From a virus: a DNA stretch of 60,091 bases. This document shows, one piece after another, positions 42,998-51,317 of this stretch; the first letter of the stretch is position 1; each line of letters opens with the position of its first letter. A model generated the notes under the pieces. The model was not told the origin of the DNA. It worked only from the letters and a program-made list of their open reading frames with translations, and did no database searches. The translations under genes were made by a program, and so were the position numbers. Location of the stretch: the IMG/VR virus record IMGVR_UViG_3300006750_000009, positions 1 to 60,091 of that record. The stretch is one strand, 5' to 3'.

Positions 42998-43242
42998 ATG
43001 ATTTCCCGCCTGATGTAGTAGAGGCTCTTAAGAAACGATATTCAAAAATACCCCCCTTGGTATTTCATCGTTCTTGTGAGCGAGTACAGACAGTTGGAGA
43101 GTTGTTTGATGTGTTGGATGACTATCCTTATGAATGTCCAATAGTTTGGTCTGAGGAAAGCAAAAGATGGGTTACGACCAAAGATTTGTTTCAAACTGAA
43201 AATTTTGATTTATTTAAAGAGACTGAAAATGAAAGAGATTAA
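42994..43242 (+). CDS. Small hypothetical protein
   Basis: 82 residues from ATG 42994, overlapping the gene before by four bases. It has a helical start (DVVEALKKRYSKIPPLVFH) and a WSEESKRWVTTKDLF segment. No family recognised. Confidence 0.65.
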   Translation: MNDFPPDVVEALKKRYSKIPPLVFHRSCERVQTVGELFDVLDDYPYECPIVWSEESKRWVTTKDLFQTENFDLFKETENERD

Positions 43243-43540
43243 GACGCAAGAAGAATTGAATGAACTGTCTAGTTCTAAGATGGTAGTTGTAGATTTTTAT
43301 GCAACTTGGTGCGGTCCATGCATGGCTTTATCGCCTGTGCTTGAAAAGATTTCAGAAGAAACTGAGAATTCAACAATTGTGAAAGTGAATACCGAAGAAG
43401 CACCATCGTTGGCAGAGAAGTATAAAATTTCTGCAATACCAGCGATTCTCTTCATCAAAGATGGAGAAGAAGTTGAAAGATTGGTTGGTTTACAATCTGA
43501 GGCAAACATTAAAAGTAAATTGGAGACTTTAAGTGAGTAG
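43229..43540 (+). CDS. trxA: Thioredoxin
   Basis: 103 residues from ATG 43229. Active site DFYATWCGPCMAL, cis-Pro loop SAIPAILF, and normal length. It reduces disulfides, for example for ribonucleotide reductase. It overlaps its neighbours by 14 and 8 bases. Confidence 0.92.
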   Translation: MKEIKTQEELNELSSSKMVVVDFYATWCGPCMALSPVLEKISEETENSTIVKVNTEEAPSLAEKYKISAIPAILFIKDGEEVERLVGLQSEANIKSKLETLSE

Positions 43541-44552
43541 AGTATTGTTGACCGGCGCTGGTGGTTTTATTGGCGCTCATTGTGTTGAGTATTTTTTAGA
43601 GAATACAGATTGGAATTTAGTTTTATTTGATTCCTTTCGACACAAAGGTCTTCATCAAAGACTGATCGACATAGTTGGCGATCAGCTTTTTGATGAACGT
43701 GTTGAAATTCATAAGGTTGATCTGTCTGTTCCAATTCCTGCCCCATTAGAAAATCTAGTTGCTGGCGATAAGCCAATTGACATGATAATCAATATGGCTT
43801 CTAACTCTGCTGTGGAGAGATCTACTCAAGATCCAACTGAATGTTTGAGAAATAATTTTGATTTGTCAATTAACATGTTGGAATTTGCTCGCAGAATAAA
43901 ACCAAATCTTTTCATCCAGATTTCTACAGATGAAGTGTATGGTGAAGCACGCCCAGGAGAGGCACACAAGGAGTGGGATGAAATTATGCCTTCCAATCCT
44001 TATGCAGCATCGAAGGCTGCACAAGAGGCTGTGGCGATCTCCTATTGGCGAACCTATGGAGTTCCTGTTGTAATTACAAATACAATGAACGTAATCGGAG
44101 AAGCCCAAGATACAGAGAAGTTTCTTCCAAAAATCATAAAGATGGTAAATGCTGGAAAGACCATGCCAATTTATGGCGAAAGCATAGACAACATAGGCAC
44201 GAGGTTTTATTTGCATGCAGCTAATTTTGCTGATGCACTTGTGTTTATTTCTAAAATGCCTCCAGCCAGCTATGATGGGGGGCATGGAGCCGACCGCCCA
44301 GACAGGTACAACATTGTTGGCGATTCTGAATTAAATAACTTGGAATTAGCACAAAAAGTTGCCGAATCGGTTGGAAAGCCTCTTAAGTGGGAGTTGGTAT
44401 CTTCAGAATCGGCTCGCCCTGGATATGACCGCAGATATGCTCTGGATGGTCAAAAATTGGCGCAATTAGGGTGGAAACAGCCTATTTCGTTTGATGAGTC
44501 CATTCAAAGGATTGTAAAATGGACATTGGAAAAATCTCATTGGACAGCATGA
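43533..44552 (+). CDS. NAD-dependent sugar epimerase/dehydratase
   Basis: 339 residues from GTG 43533 (GGAG six bases before). An extended SDR: GAGGFIGAHC, STDEVYGE, catalytic YAASK, and RPGYDRRYALDGQKLAQLGW near the end, closest to dTDP-glucose 4,6-dehydratases (RfbB). Makes a 4-keto-6-deoxy or epimerised nucleotide sugar, which may supply the glycosyltransferases. Confidence 0.85.
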   Translation: MSRVLLTGAGGFIGAHCVEYFLENTDWNLVLFDSFRHKGLHQRLIDIVGDQLFDERVEIHKVDLSVPIPAPLENLVAGDKPIDMIINMASNSAVERSTQDPTECLRNNFDLSINMLEFARRIKPNLFIQISTDEVYGEARPGEAHKEWDEIMPSNPYAASKAAQEAVAISYWRTYGVPVVITNTMNVIGEAQDTEKFLPKIIKMVNAGKTMPIYGESIDNIGTRFYLHAANFADALVFISKMPPASYDGGHGADRPDRYNIVGDSELNNLELAQKVAESVGKPLKWELVSSESARPGYDRRYALDGQKLAQLGWKQPISFDESIQRIVKWTLEKSHWTA

Positions 44553-44565
44553 GATATTTTTCTTG

Positions 44566-44594
44566 TTGTCAAATCGACTCATCTCAAGTATGAT
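44566..44594 (+). promoter_or_regulatory. Phage promoter
   Basis: TTGTCA at 44566-44571, 17-base spacer ending CAAG, TATGAT at 44589-44594. The next ATG is five bases after the -10, so the transcript may be leaderless. Confidence 0.7.
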
Positions 44595-44599
44595 GTAGT

Positions 44600-44911
44600 A
44601 TGTGGATAGCATCATTATTGCCGATAACTTGGATTGCACTTGGAGGACTTTTCCCGTTTTTTAGAAAAGGGAGAGGAAAGATGTTGTGGTCGATTGTTCA
44701 TATCTATATTTGTTTGAATGCATCGTTTTTCGCAGCGATTAGCGCAGTATATTATGAGCGACCAATATTTTTATTCTCCATGTGGATGTTCCTAGCGGGA
44801 CTTGAAATGGTTAGTTTCAAATACGATCTTCATAACGAAGGTTGGGAAATGAGAAGGAGATTGAGAAACATGCAATATCGCATTGGGTGGGAAGAGTGGG
44901 AAAATGGTTAA
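44600..44911 (+). CDS. Small membrane protein
   Basis: 103 residues from ATG 44600. Three hydrophobic spans (residues about 2-20, 29-47, 54-70) and a basic helical tail (MRRRLRNMQYRIG). With the promoter -10 so close, a downstream start would be an alternative. Function unknown. Confidence 0.6.
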   Translation: MWIASLLPITWIALGGLFPFFRKGRGKMLWSIVHIYICLNASFFAAISAVYYERPIFLFSMWMFLAGLEMVSFKYDLHNEGWEMRRRLRNMQYRIGWEEWENG

Positions 44912-45269
44912 CATTTTAGAATATCATAATTGCATTTTCGCAACTGCGTTAATTCTTTTGTTCGTTGGCTTTTTTTTGAAATTCGCATACAATGATGTGA
45001 TTGCTTTTCAGGTTTTTCATGTCTATGTCTGCATTTTTATGGCGTTTTCAATTACTCTCAATGAGGTTGTCCAAGATCATACATCATGTCTTGTTGTCGT
45101 GTGGTTTTTTTTGTTGTATACAGAGCTTAAACAGTTCAAGGCTTTACTTGACTTAAAACAATTATTTTTGGAATTAGAACTTCGTGGATTGAGAGTTCCA
45201 GAGCCTATAAGACCAGGAGAAGCTGTTATTAGGATGTTTCAAATAGATGGACCACCACGTCCAGTTTAG
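44904..45269 (+). CDS. Membrane protein
   Basis: 121 residues from ATG 44904, overlapping the gene before by eight bases. Three hydrophobic spans (residues about 9-27, 33-53, 62-75), then a cytoplasmic tail ending PPRPV. It looks like a partner of the previous membrane protein. Confidence 0.6.
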   Translation: MVNILEYHNCIFATALILLFVGFFLKFAYNDVIAFQVFHVYVCIFMAFSITLNEVVQDHTSCLVVVWFFLLYTELKQFKALLDLKQLFLELELRGLRVPEPIRPGEAVIRMFQIDGPPRPV

Positions 45270-45281
45270 AAAGGTTATAAG

Positions 45282-45998
45282 ATGATGAGGAAGATGTTTG
45301 CTTGCGCTGATTGGCATTGGGATCATGCCAATATTTTGTTTTACACCAAAAGATTTGCGTTTATGTCGCAAAGAGAGATAAAAGAAACAAAAGAGGCGGC
45401 AGGTAGTGGCAGAAAAAGAGTGAAATACAGTAGGGATACTGTTGAACGAATGAACACAGCCATTATTGATGATTGCAACTCTAAGGCAGGACCAGAAGAC
45501 GTTATTTGGAATTTAGGAGATGTTCTTTTTGGTCCAAATGATCCAGATGCGTTTTATGGCAGGTTGATGGAATTGCGTTCGAGAATAAATTGTAAAAATT
45601 TGAACTTGGTTCTAGGAAATCATGACAAAAAATTAGATGTAAGATCCCCACGAAAATATCGTTCATTGTCAGAAGATCAGATACATAACGTTTTCAATGA
45701 AGTGCATTCCAAGGTGATGATACAGACCTTTCAAGGACAGTATATTTTATGCGACCACACAATGCATTGCATTTGGGAAGGGAACCATAAAGGAATATGG
45801 CACTTATATGGTCACAGTCATACAAATGCTGAAGGCATTCGAGAAGAGTGGCTTCCAAATGCGAAAATGCTTGATGTCGGTATCGACAATGCGGCACGAC
45901 TTGGATTAGGATATACAATGTTCGATGTGTCAAATGGGTCATGGCTAAAAGGTTTTATGGACAACAAAAAAGGACAAGCAATAGATTGCGTTAGGTAA
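45282..45998 (+). CDS. Calcineurin-like metallophosphoesterase
   Basis: 238 residues. Metal motifs in order: [26 protein letters not shown] and YGHSHTN, all complete. A Lys/Arg-rich insert (residues 40-52) follows motif 1. It hydrolyses a phosphodiester or monoester; substrate unknown. Confidence 0.85.
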   Translation: MMRKMFACADWHWDHANILFYTKRFAFMSQREIKETKEAAGSGRKRVKYSRDTVERMNTAIIDDCNSKAGPEDVIWNLGDVLFGPNDPDAFYGRLMELRSRINCKNLNLVLGNHDKKLDVRSPRKYRSLSEDQIHNVFNEVHSKVMIQTFQGQYILCDHTMHCIWEGNHKGIWHLYGHSHTNAEGIREEWLPNAKMLDVGIDNAARLGLGYTMFDVSNGSWLKGFMDNKKGQAIDCVR

Positions 45999-46002
45999 AA
46001 TT

Positions 46003-46248
46003 ATGAATAAGAAAAAAGAAGAAGGAATCGAAATTTCTGGCGTTGTTACAGCAGCAATGGGTGGAGATAAATTTAAGGTTGCCGTTAAAGATGAAGAAGG
46101 AAACCTAGTTGAAGGACATGAAGTAGTTGCTCATCTCGCAGGAAAAATGCGCAGATTTTACATCCGAATAGTACCAGGAGATGATGTCAAGGTGGAACTT
46201 TCGCCATACGATCTCACTAAAGGAAGAATCACTTACAGGAATAAGTAA
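46003..46248 (+). CDS. infA: Translation initiation factor IF-1
   Basis: 81 residues from ATG 46003. The OB fold is clear: [56 protein letters not shown]-1 binds the 30S A site during initiation. Phage-encoded IF-1 is rare; IF-3 and bS21 are also in this window. Confidence 0.92.
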   Translation: MNKKKEEGIEISGVVTAAMGGDKFKVAVKDEEGNLVEGHEVVAHLAGKMRRFYIRIVPGDDVKVELSPYDLTKGRITYRNK

Positions 46249-46249
46249 A

Positions 46250-46672
46250 ATGACAAAAAATCTTACAGTTGTGCCAAAAGAAAATTTGCTACTTGCAACA
46301 TTTCCAGCAAAAGGATGCGATGCTGGTATCGGAGTTGCAATGCACAAAGATGAAGGGTATGGATATTTTGTAGATGTTGGAATTGCTGGAATCCAAAAAC
46401 ATGCCAGTGATGTCATTAAGTGGTTGGCTAAAGCGAAAATGGTAGACCATAAGCCGACAGTTGTTGACCTGGAAATGAAGCCAAAATTTGTGAAACAAAT
46501 TTTAACGCCCAATCAATTGAAGATATGTTCTAAGGGAATAATGGTAAAAATTCCAAATTCGGATGATTTCATCTTGGTGTCTATGACTAAAGAGGAAATG
46601 TCAGATCATGCTCAAAGGGCCCTGAGGTTTTACACAAAACTTCAAGCAGACAAGACCACAAGGAATCTCTAA
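46250..46672 (+). CDS. Hypothetical protein
   Basis: 140 residues from ATG 46250, one base after the IF-1 stop. It has a VVPKENLLLATFPAKGCDAG segment and a helical C-terminus (AQRALRFYTKLQ). No family recognised. It is the last gene before the SPFH operon promoter. Confidence 0.65.
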   Translation: MTKNLTVVPKENLLLATFPAKGCDAGIGVAMHKDEGYGYFVDVGIAGIQKHASDVIKWLAKAKMVDHKPTVVDLEMKPKFVKQILTPNQLKICSKGIMVKIPNSDDFILVSMTKEEMSDHAQRALRFYTKLQADKTTRNL

Positions 46673-46713
46673 GCCCCCCTCTAGGCTGGTTTCTGTCTTT
46701 TTTAAGAATCTTC

Positions 46714-46742
46714 TTACCAAATGCTCCTAATTGAAGTACAAT
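46714..46742 (+). promoter_or_regulatory. Phage promoter for the SPFH genes
   Basis: TTACCA at 46714-46719, 17-base spacer ending GAAG, TACAAT at 46737-46742, 86 bases before the first SPFH start. Confidence 0.8.
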
Positions 46743-46827
46743 GGTACAGCTACGCAATTATGCGAGAACAAAATAGTTGGCAAAATTGATTGCCAAAAAG
46801 CAGTTAACATTTTTTTGGAGAAGTTTA

Positions 46828-48339
46828 ATGGGAAATCGTTTAGGACTTATGCTTGGACTCACCGCTTGTGGTGTGGTTATGGCATTGGCGGGATTTTGGA
46901 TTGTATGGACAAGTTTTAGGATTGATGTCCCAGAAAAGCATTGTGCTGTTTTGACTCGACGAACTGGAATGGACATTCCTAACGATGCTGAAATTTCTCC
47001 ACTTCCTAAGGATGGATGGCATTACAAGGGCGTTCAACAAGAGGTTCTGTTGGAGGGTCGTTATTTTTACAATTGTTACAACTACGGTTGGAATGTAATT
47101 CCAATGTTTGAGGTTCCTACTGGCAAGTTGGCGGTCAAGGTTCGACGCATTGGAGCCGATCTTCCTGTCGGACAGTTGGTGGCTAGAAGTGAGGATCAAA
47201 AAGGAATTGTTTCTGAGGTTTTACGACCTGGACGTTACGCGATTAATCCACACATCTATGATGTAAAGCTATTCGATCCTGTCACTGTTCCTGCTGGATT
47301 CCGTGGAGTGAGAACGAATTTGAGCGGACCAATGCCAGAAGATCCAAATGTATTGTTGGTCACTGAAGGTTTTCGTGGAGTTCAGGAAAAGACATACGAA
47401 GAAGGAACTTATTACGTCAACCCTTATGTCGAACGAATTAATTTGGTTGATTGTCGAAGCAAGCGATTTAATTTGAATGAATCTGGCGAGATGGGATTCC
47501 CATCTAAGGATGGATTTTGGGTAAGTCTTGATGGTCGTCTTGAATTTAGAATTCAACCTGACAAAGCTGCAATTGTATTTGTTACCTATAATGATGTGAC
47601 AAATAAGGTGGGCATGACAGACCCGTTGGATCAAGAGATTATCAATAAAGTTATTATGCCAAATGCCAGATCATATTGTCGCTTGCGTGGTTCTGACAAC
47701 AGTGGTCGTGATTTTATTGGAGGTTCCACTCGTGAAGCTTTCCAAACCGATTTCTCTGATAAGATGGTTGCCGCATGTTCTCCACAAGGCGTAGAGATCG
47801 TTCAAGCTCTTATTACAAGAGTGGTTCCACCAAAGAGAATTGCCGATCCTGTTAGAGAGCGTGAGGTTTCTCTTCAGACTCTCGACCATTATACGCAAGA
47901 GATTAAGCTTCAAGAGGCTGAGAAGTCGTTGGCAATCTCTTCTGAGATGGTAAAGCGTGGACCCGCTATTAGAGCGGCTGAACAAAGTGTAACTAAAATT
48001 GTTGAGGCTGCTAACAAAGAGCAGAAAATTGCATTGCAAGAGGCAAATAAGAATTTTGGAGTTGCTGAGCGTGATTTAGAAGCTGCTAAGGATAAAGCTG
48101 AAGCAATTTTGGCGAGAGGCAAAGCAACAGCAGCAGTTATCATATTCAACAATGAGGCACTTGCCGCTGGATGGAAAGAAGGAGTGACAGCTTTTAATGG
48201 AGACGGGGATGCATATTCTCGAATGTTCCTATTGCAAAAGGTTGCCCCAGGCTTTACGGGCATCATGGTTAATACGGCTGAAGATTCTAGTCCCTTGATG
48301 GACATTTTCAAAGAATTTAACGAACAGCCACAAAAGTAA
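46828..48339 (+). CDS. SPFH/Band 7 membrane protein 1
   Basis: 503 residues from ATG 46828 behind TTGGAG. One N-terminal span (about 5-30), then an SPFH core (VPTGKLAVKVRRIGADLP, VPAGFRGVRTNL) and a long charged coiled coil (EIKLQEAEKSLAIS..., AERDLEAAKDKAEAILARGKA) with a short end. Band 7 proteins such as HflK/HflC form large ring cages on membranes. The neighbour is a paralogue, so a two-subunit cage is likely. Confidence 0.85.
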   Translation: MGNRLGLMLGLTACGVVMALAGFWIVWTSFRIDVPEKHCAVLTRRTGMDIPNDAEISPLPKDGWHYKGVQQEVLLEGRYFYNCYNYGWNVIPMFEVPTGKLAVKVRRIGADLPVGQLVARSEDQKGIVSEVLRPGRYAINPHIYDVKLFDPVTVPAGFRGVRTNLSGPMPEDPNVLLVTEGFRGVQEKTYEEGTYYVNPYVERINLVDCRSKRFNLNESGEMGFPSKDGFWVSLDGRLEFRIQPDKAAIVFVTYNDVTNKVGMTDPLDQEIINKVIMPNARSYCRLRGSDNSGRDFIGGSTREAFQTDFSDKMVAACSPQGVEIVQALITRVVPPKRIADPVREREVSLQTLDHYTQEIKLQEAEKSLAISSEMVKRGPAIRAAEQSVTKIVEAANKEQKIALQEANKNFGVAERDLEAAKDKAEAILARGKATAAVIIFNNEALAAGWKEGVTAFNGDGDAYSRMFLLQKVAPGFTGIMVNTAEDSSPLMDIFKEFNEQPQK

Positions 48340-48369
48340 TTTATTTCAAACAAAAAGAAAGACAGATAA

Positions 48370-50037
48370 ATGTTGAATAACTTAAAGAAGTATGGACTCC
48401 CGGTTTTGTTGCTTGCAGTAGTGGTTGGGGTTAGCGTGTTGTTCGTCCAGTGGACAATCAACAGAGTTTATGTTCCAGAGGGATGTAGCATGGTATTGCG
48501 GTACAAAGGTCCGTTGCCATTCGTCCCAGGAAAAAGAAGGTATGCCAAAGAAGGTCACTTCGCAGTAGTTGACAAAGATGGACATCAAGAGATTGGAATC
48601 CTTGCAGACCTAAAAGGACCAGGGCGACATTTTTATTGTCCAATCTGGTGGGAAAGAACAATTTTTGATCATGAAGGATTGGGAAGAGGCGATAACCCAA
48701 GTGATACGAATGTAATGCTTGTTCGACCAGGACAGGTTGCAGTTGTTCGATCTGCTGTAGGAGATGACCTTCCAGAAGGAGAGTATCTTGTTGATGGCGA
48801 ATTGGGAGAAACTAACAATAAAGGAATCCTGCGAAAAGTTTACGGACCAGGAATCTATCGAGCGCATCCTTACGCTTATCAGTTCACAATTGTTGGAGAA
48901 GAGGTAGAAGATAAGGGCGGACAAGTTAAGCATTCTGGTTGGGTCGAAATTCCAACTGGATATGTTGGAGTTGTTACAAATAAAGCGAATATTCCAGCAA
49001 AGAAGCTCACAAAGGGAATTCAAAAAAATGTCCTCCCACCAGGATTGTATCCAATCAATGGAAAAGAACAGGAAATTGATATTGTCGAAATTGGCTATCG
49101 AGAAACGACCGTTCGGGTAGTCAACAAAACAGATAAAGCTGGAAAAGTTTTGAAGTCGGATTCAGGAGAACCATTGATTGCTGATGGATCATCTGGAATT
49201 GACTTTCCAAGTAGCGATGGATTTGAAATCTACATGGACTTCACTGCAATTTGGGGAGTTATGCCAGACCAAGCAGCGTCTATTATTAGCCGATTTGGAA
49301 ATGTCGATGCAATTGAAAATAGAGTGATACTTCCTCAAATCGAGAGTATCGGAAGAAATAAAGGATCTTCATATTCGGCAAAGCAATTGTTGGTAGGAAC
49401 GGATCGAGCGGTTTTCCAAAAAAGTATTTCCGATAAATTTAGGACAGTTTTGGAAGGGAAAAGCTTGACGTTAAGCGAAGGGTTGGTAAGGGCTGTTTAT
49501 ATCCCACAAGAGGTGCTGAAGCCAATCCAAGATAAGTATGTCGCTGACGAAAATAAAATTACTCGCGAACAGCAGCAAGAAACTGCGTTAGAAGAAGCGA
49601 AACTACGCGATGCAGAGCAAGAGGTTGCTTTAGAACGTCAAGTTGTTGAGTCTCAAACTGATGTGTTGGTTGGAGATGAGTTAGCTGCTGGCGATAAGGA
49701 AGTGGGAGAAATTCAAGCCGACACCAGAAAGCTGGTTGCCGAAATTGATAAGAAAACAGCGATGCTTGAGGCTCAAGCTGAAATTTTACTTGGACAAGCA
49801 TCGGCAGACGCTAAAAAAATGAAAGCTGAAGCTGAGGCTGGGAAGTTCAAACTAGCTGTCGCGGCGTTTGGATCACCACTAGCTTACAATAAGTACATCT
49901 TTGCCTCGCAACTGCCAGAGAGTGTAAAGTTGAACTTCATGTATGCTGGAGAAGGAACTTTGTGGACGGATTTGAATAAGGCTGGAAAAGGAATTCAACC
50001 TACAATTCCTTTGCGACAAGCGCCTGAAAACAAATAG
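48370..50037 (+). CDS. SPFH/Band 7 membrane protein 2
   Basis: 555 residues from ATG 48370. N-terminal span (about 10-30), SPFH part (IPTGYVGVVTNKANIPAKK, DFPSSDGFEIYMDFTAIW), then a Gln/Glu/Lys coiled coil (REQQQETALEEAKLRDAEQE) and a non-charged tail. It follows protein 1 by 30 bases and ends at a strong terminator, so the two are one unit. Confidence 0.85.
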   Translation: MLNNLKKYGLPVLLLAVVVGVSVLFVQWTINRVYVPEGCSMVLRYKGPLPFVPGKRRYAKEGHFAVVDKDGHQEIGILADLKGPGRHFYCPIWWERTIFDHEGLGRGDNPSDTNVMLVRPGQVAVVRSAVGDDLPEGEYLVDGELGETNNKGILRKVYGPGIYRAHPYAYQFTIVGEEVEDKGGQVKHSGWVEIPTGYVGVVTNKANIPAKKLTKGIQKNVLPPGLYPINGKEQEIDIVEIGYRETTVRVVNKTDKAGKVLKSDSGEPLIADGSSGIDFPSSDGFEIYMDFTAIWGVMPDQAASIISRFGNVDAIENRVILPQIESIGRNKGSSYSAKQLLVGTDRAVFQKSISDKFRTVLEGKSLTLSEGLVRAVYIPQEVLKPIQDKYVADENKITREQQQETALEEAKLRDAEQEVALERQVVESQTDVLVGDELAAGDKEVGEIQADTRKLVAEIDKKTAMLEAQAEILLGQASADAKKMKAEAEAGKFKLAVAAFGSPLAYNKYIFASQLPESVKLNFMYAGEGTLWTDLNKAGKGIQPTIPLRQAPENK

Positions 50038-50048
50038 TTCCTAGTGGC

Positions 50049-50079
50049 AAAATTAACGCCCTTCGGGGCGTTAATTTTT
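50049..50079 (+). terminator. Strong Rho-independent terminator
   Basis: A 13-bp stem AAAATTAACGCCC / GGGCGTTAATTTT with a TTCG tetraloop, then T. It separates the SPFH unit from the Ubl region. Confidence 0.95.
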
Positions 50080-50105
50080 ACGCCCCGATACAATGCAAGT
50101 GTGTT

Positions 50106-50729
50106 ATGAGACTTATTTATTCGAATAAATTCAAAGTTGTTGTAGAGCAGCCTCCGTCTTGTAGGTCTGTTAAAATAGTTTCAAATAGGTTTAATTTGAA
50201 TCGTAATTTTTTTCTTTCTTTTCCATATGTGGTATATGCGTTAGACAAAAAAGACTTTATACTTCAGGTTGGATTTCGAAATAAGCCAACAAATAAAAAG
50301 GATTTTGAAGATGGAGGAATTTATCTTCCTCCCCTTCCAAATGTTTACTCTGATGATTTAGAGACTTGTTTGGGAGACAATGTTCCAGAGAGTGCAAAAG
50401 AAGAAAAGTGGGACATTAGAAAAATGATAAGTGTGTTTTGGCAATCTACGTTTATTGAAGATGAGGAGTCGTGGGTTTCAGTCGATTCATGTTACTCTTC
50501 TTTTTCTAAGGTTGCAAGAAAGCAAGCTATACATCCACGGTTTAAGGATACGCCATCTGAGGGCGGATATTACATCTGGGAAGCCTTGTCTAAGAAAGAT
50601 CCTAACTTTGTGCTAAAGATGGATTGGCCAAAGCCTCGTGCTTATAGCAGGGATTCCGCAAAAGTTGAGTCTGTGATTGATTTTACATTTGTGGATTTGA
50701 ATGGAAATCAAAATGAATGGGTTAATTAA
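50106..50729 (+). CDS. E2-like protein 1 (short paralogue)
   Basis: 207 residues from ATG 50106. It has the order of the bacterial E2 family tied to PRTRC/ThiF systems: a FPYVVYAL strand, then YLPPLPNVYSDD, Cys88 in LETCLGDN, and a helix ending SVFWQSTF. The Cys is shared in position with the two paralogues at 51318 and 55984, so it is the predicted thioester residue. It lacks their ~95-residue N-terminal helical part. It would accept the Ubl from the E1-like protein. Confidence 0.7.
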   Translation: MRLIYSNKFKVVVEQPPSCRSVKIVSNRFNLNRNFFLSFPYVVYALDKKDFILQVGFRNKPTNKKDFEDGGIYLPPLPNVYSDDLETCLGDNVPESAKEEKWDIRKMISVFWQSTFIEDEESWVSVDSCYSSFSKVARKQAIHPRFKDTPSEGGYYIWEALSKKDPNFVLKMDWPKPRAYSRDSAKVESVIDFTFVDLNGNQNEWVN

Positions 50730-51242
50730 ATGTCAAGAGTAAAAGACTTTTTGTTTGGGACGCCAGTGAACGTAATAGAGGTAAAGTCGCCAGATTCACT
50801 GATGGGACGCAGTGACAAGTGTAATATTTTCCCTATTGTCTTTTTGGGTGGGGGAATTTCTGGAACGGAAGATTGGCAAGCGGGATTTTCGGAAAGAATT
50901 TCTGATGTTGATATTACAGTGATAAACCCAAGACAGGAAGTGTATGTGGAGGGAGAACAGAGCGCAATGGACCAAGTTAGATGGGAATACAACCATTTTA
51001 AGGTTGTCGAGCGTGCTGAAGGCTTGTTCTTTTTTTGGTTCCCTCCAGAAACATTGTGTCCTATAACTTTGTTTGAACTTGGAAAATTTATTCGACAAGA
51101 TCATTTGATTGTTGGTTGCGACCCTGGATACAAAAGAAGATTCGATGTAAAAGAACAATTGAAATTAGAGCGACCAGACGTTACCGTTTTTGATTCATTG
51201 GATGCAATGGAAGACGGAGTAAGAAGATGGGCGTTAAAGTGA
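50730..51242 (+). CDS. Nucleoside 2-deoxyribosyltransferase-like protein
   Basis: 170 residues, ATG directly after the previous TAA. FLGGGISGTEDWQAGF, VINPRQE and WFPPETLCPITLFELGKF match the Nuc_deoxyri_tr2 family, a Rossmann-like fold related to TIR-type NAD-processing domains. Function may be nucleotide salvage or hydrolysis; its place within the Ubl cassette makes an accessory role possible. Confidence 0.7.
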   Translation: MSRVKDFLFGTPVNVIEVKSPDSLMGRSDKCNIFPIVFLGGGISGTEDWQAGFSERISDVDITVINPRQEVYVEGEQSAMDQVRWEYNHFKVVERAEGLFFFWFPPETLCPITLFELGKFIRQDHLIVGCDPGYKRRFDVKEQLKLERPDVTVFDSLDAMEDGVRRWALK

Positions 51243-51251
51243 TTTTTTTTG

Positions 51252-51280
51252 TTTACAAACATTGAAATGTGAAGTATAAT
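51252..51280 (+). promoter_or_regulatory. Phage promoter before E2-like gene 2
   Basis: TTTACA at 51252-51257, 17-base spacer ending GAAG, TATAAT at 51275-51280, 38 bases before the ATG. Confidence 0.85.
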
Positions 51281-51317
51281 CAATTACAAGACTTAAAGAC
51301 CTAGTTTAGGATGAAAA

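Noticed and set aside
46660-46710. Terminator AGCC...GGCT before the SPFH promoter
   Set aside because: The stem is only 4-5 bp and the T run is 12 bases away; too weak to list.
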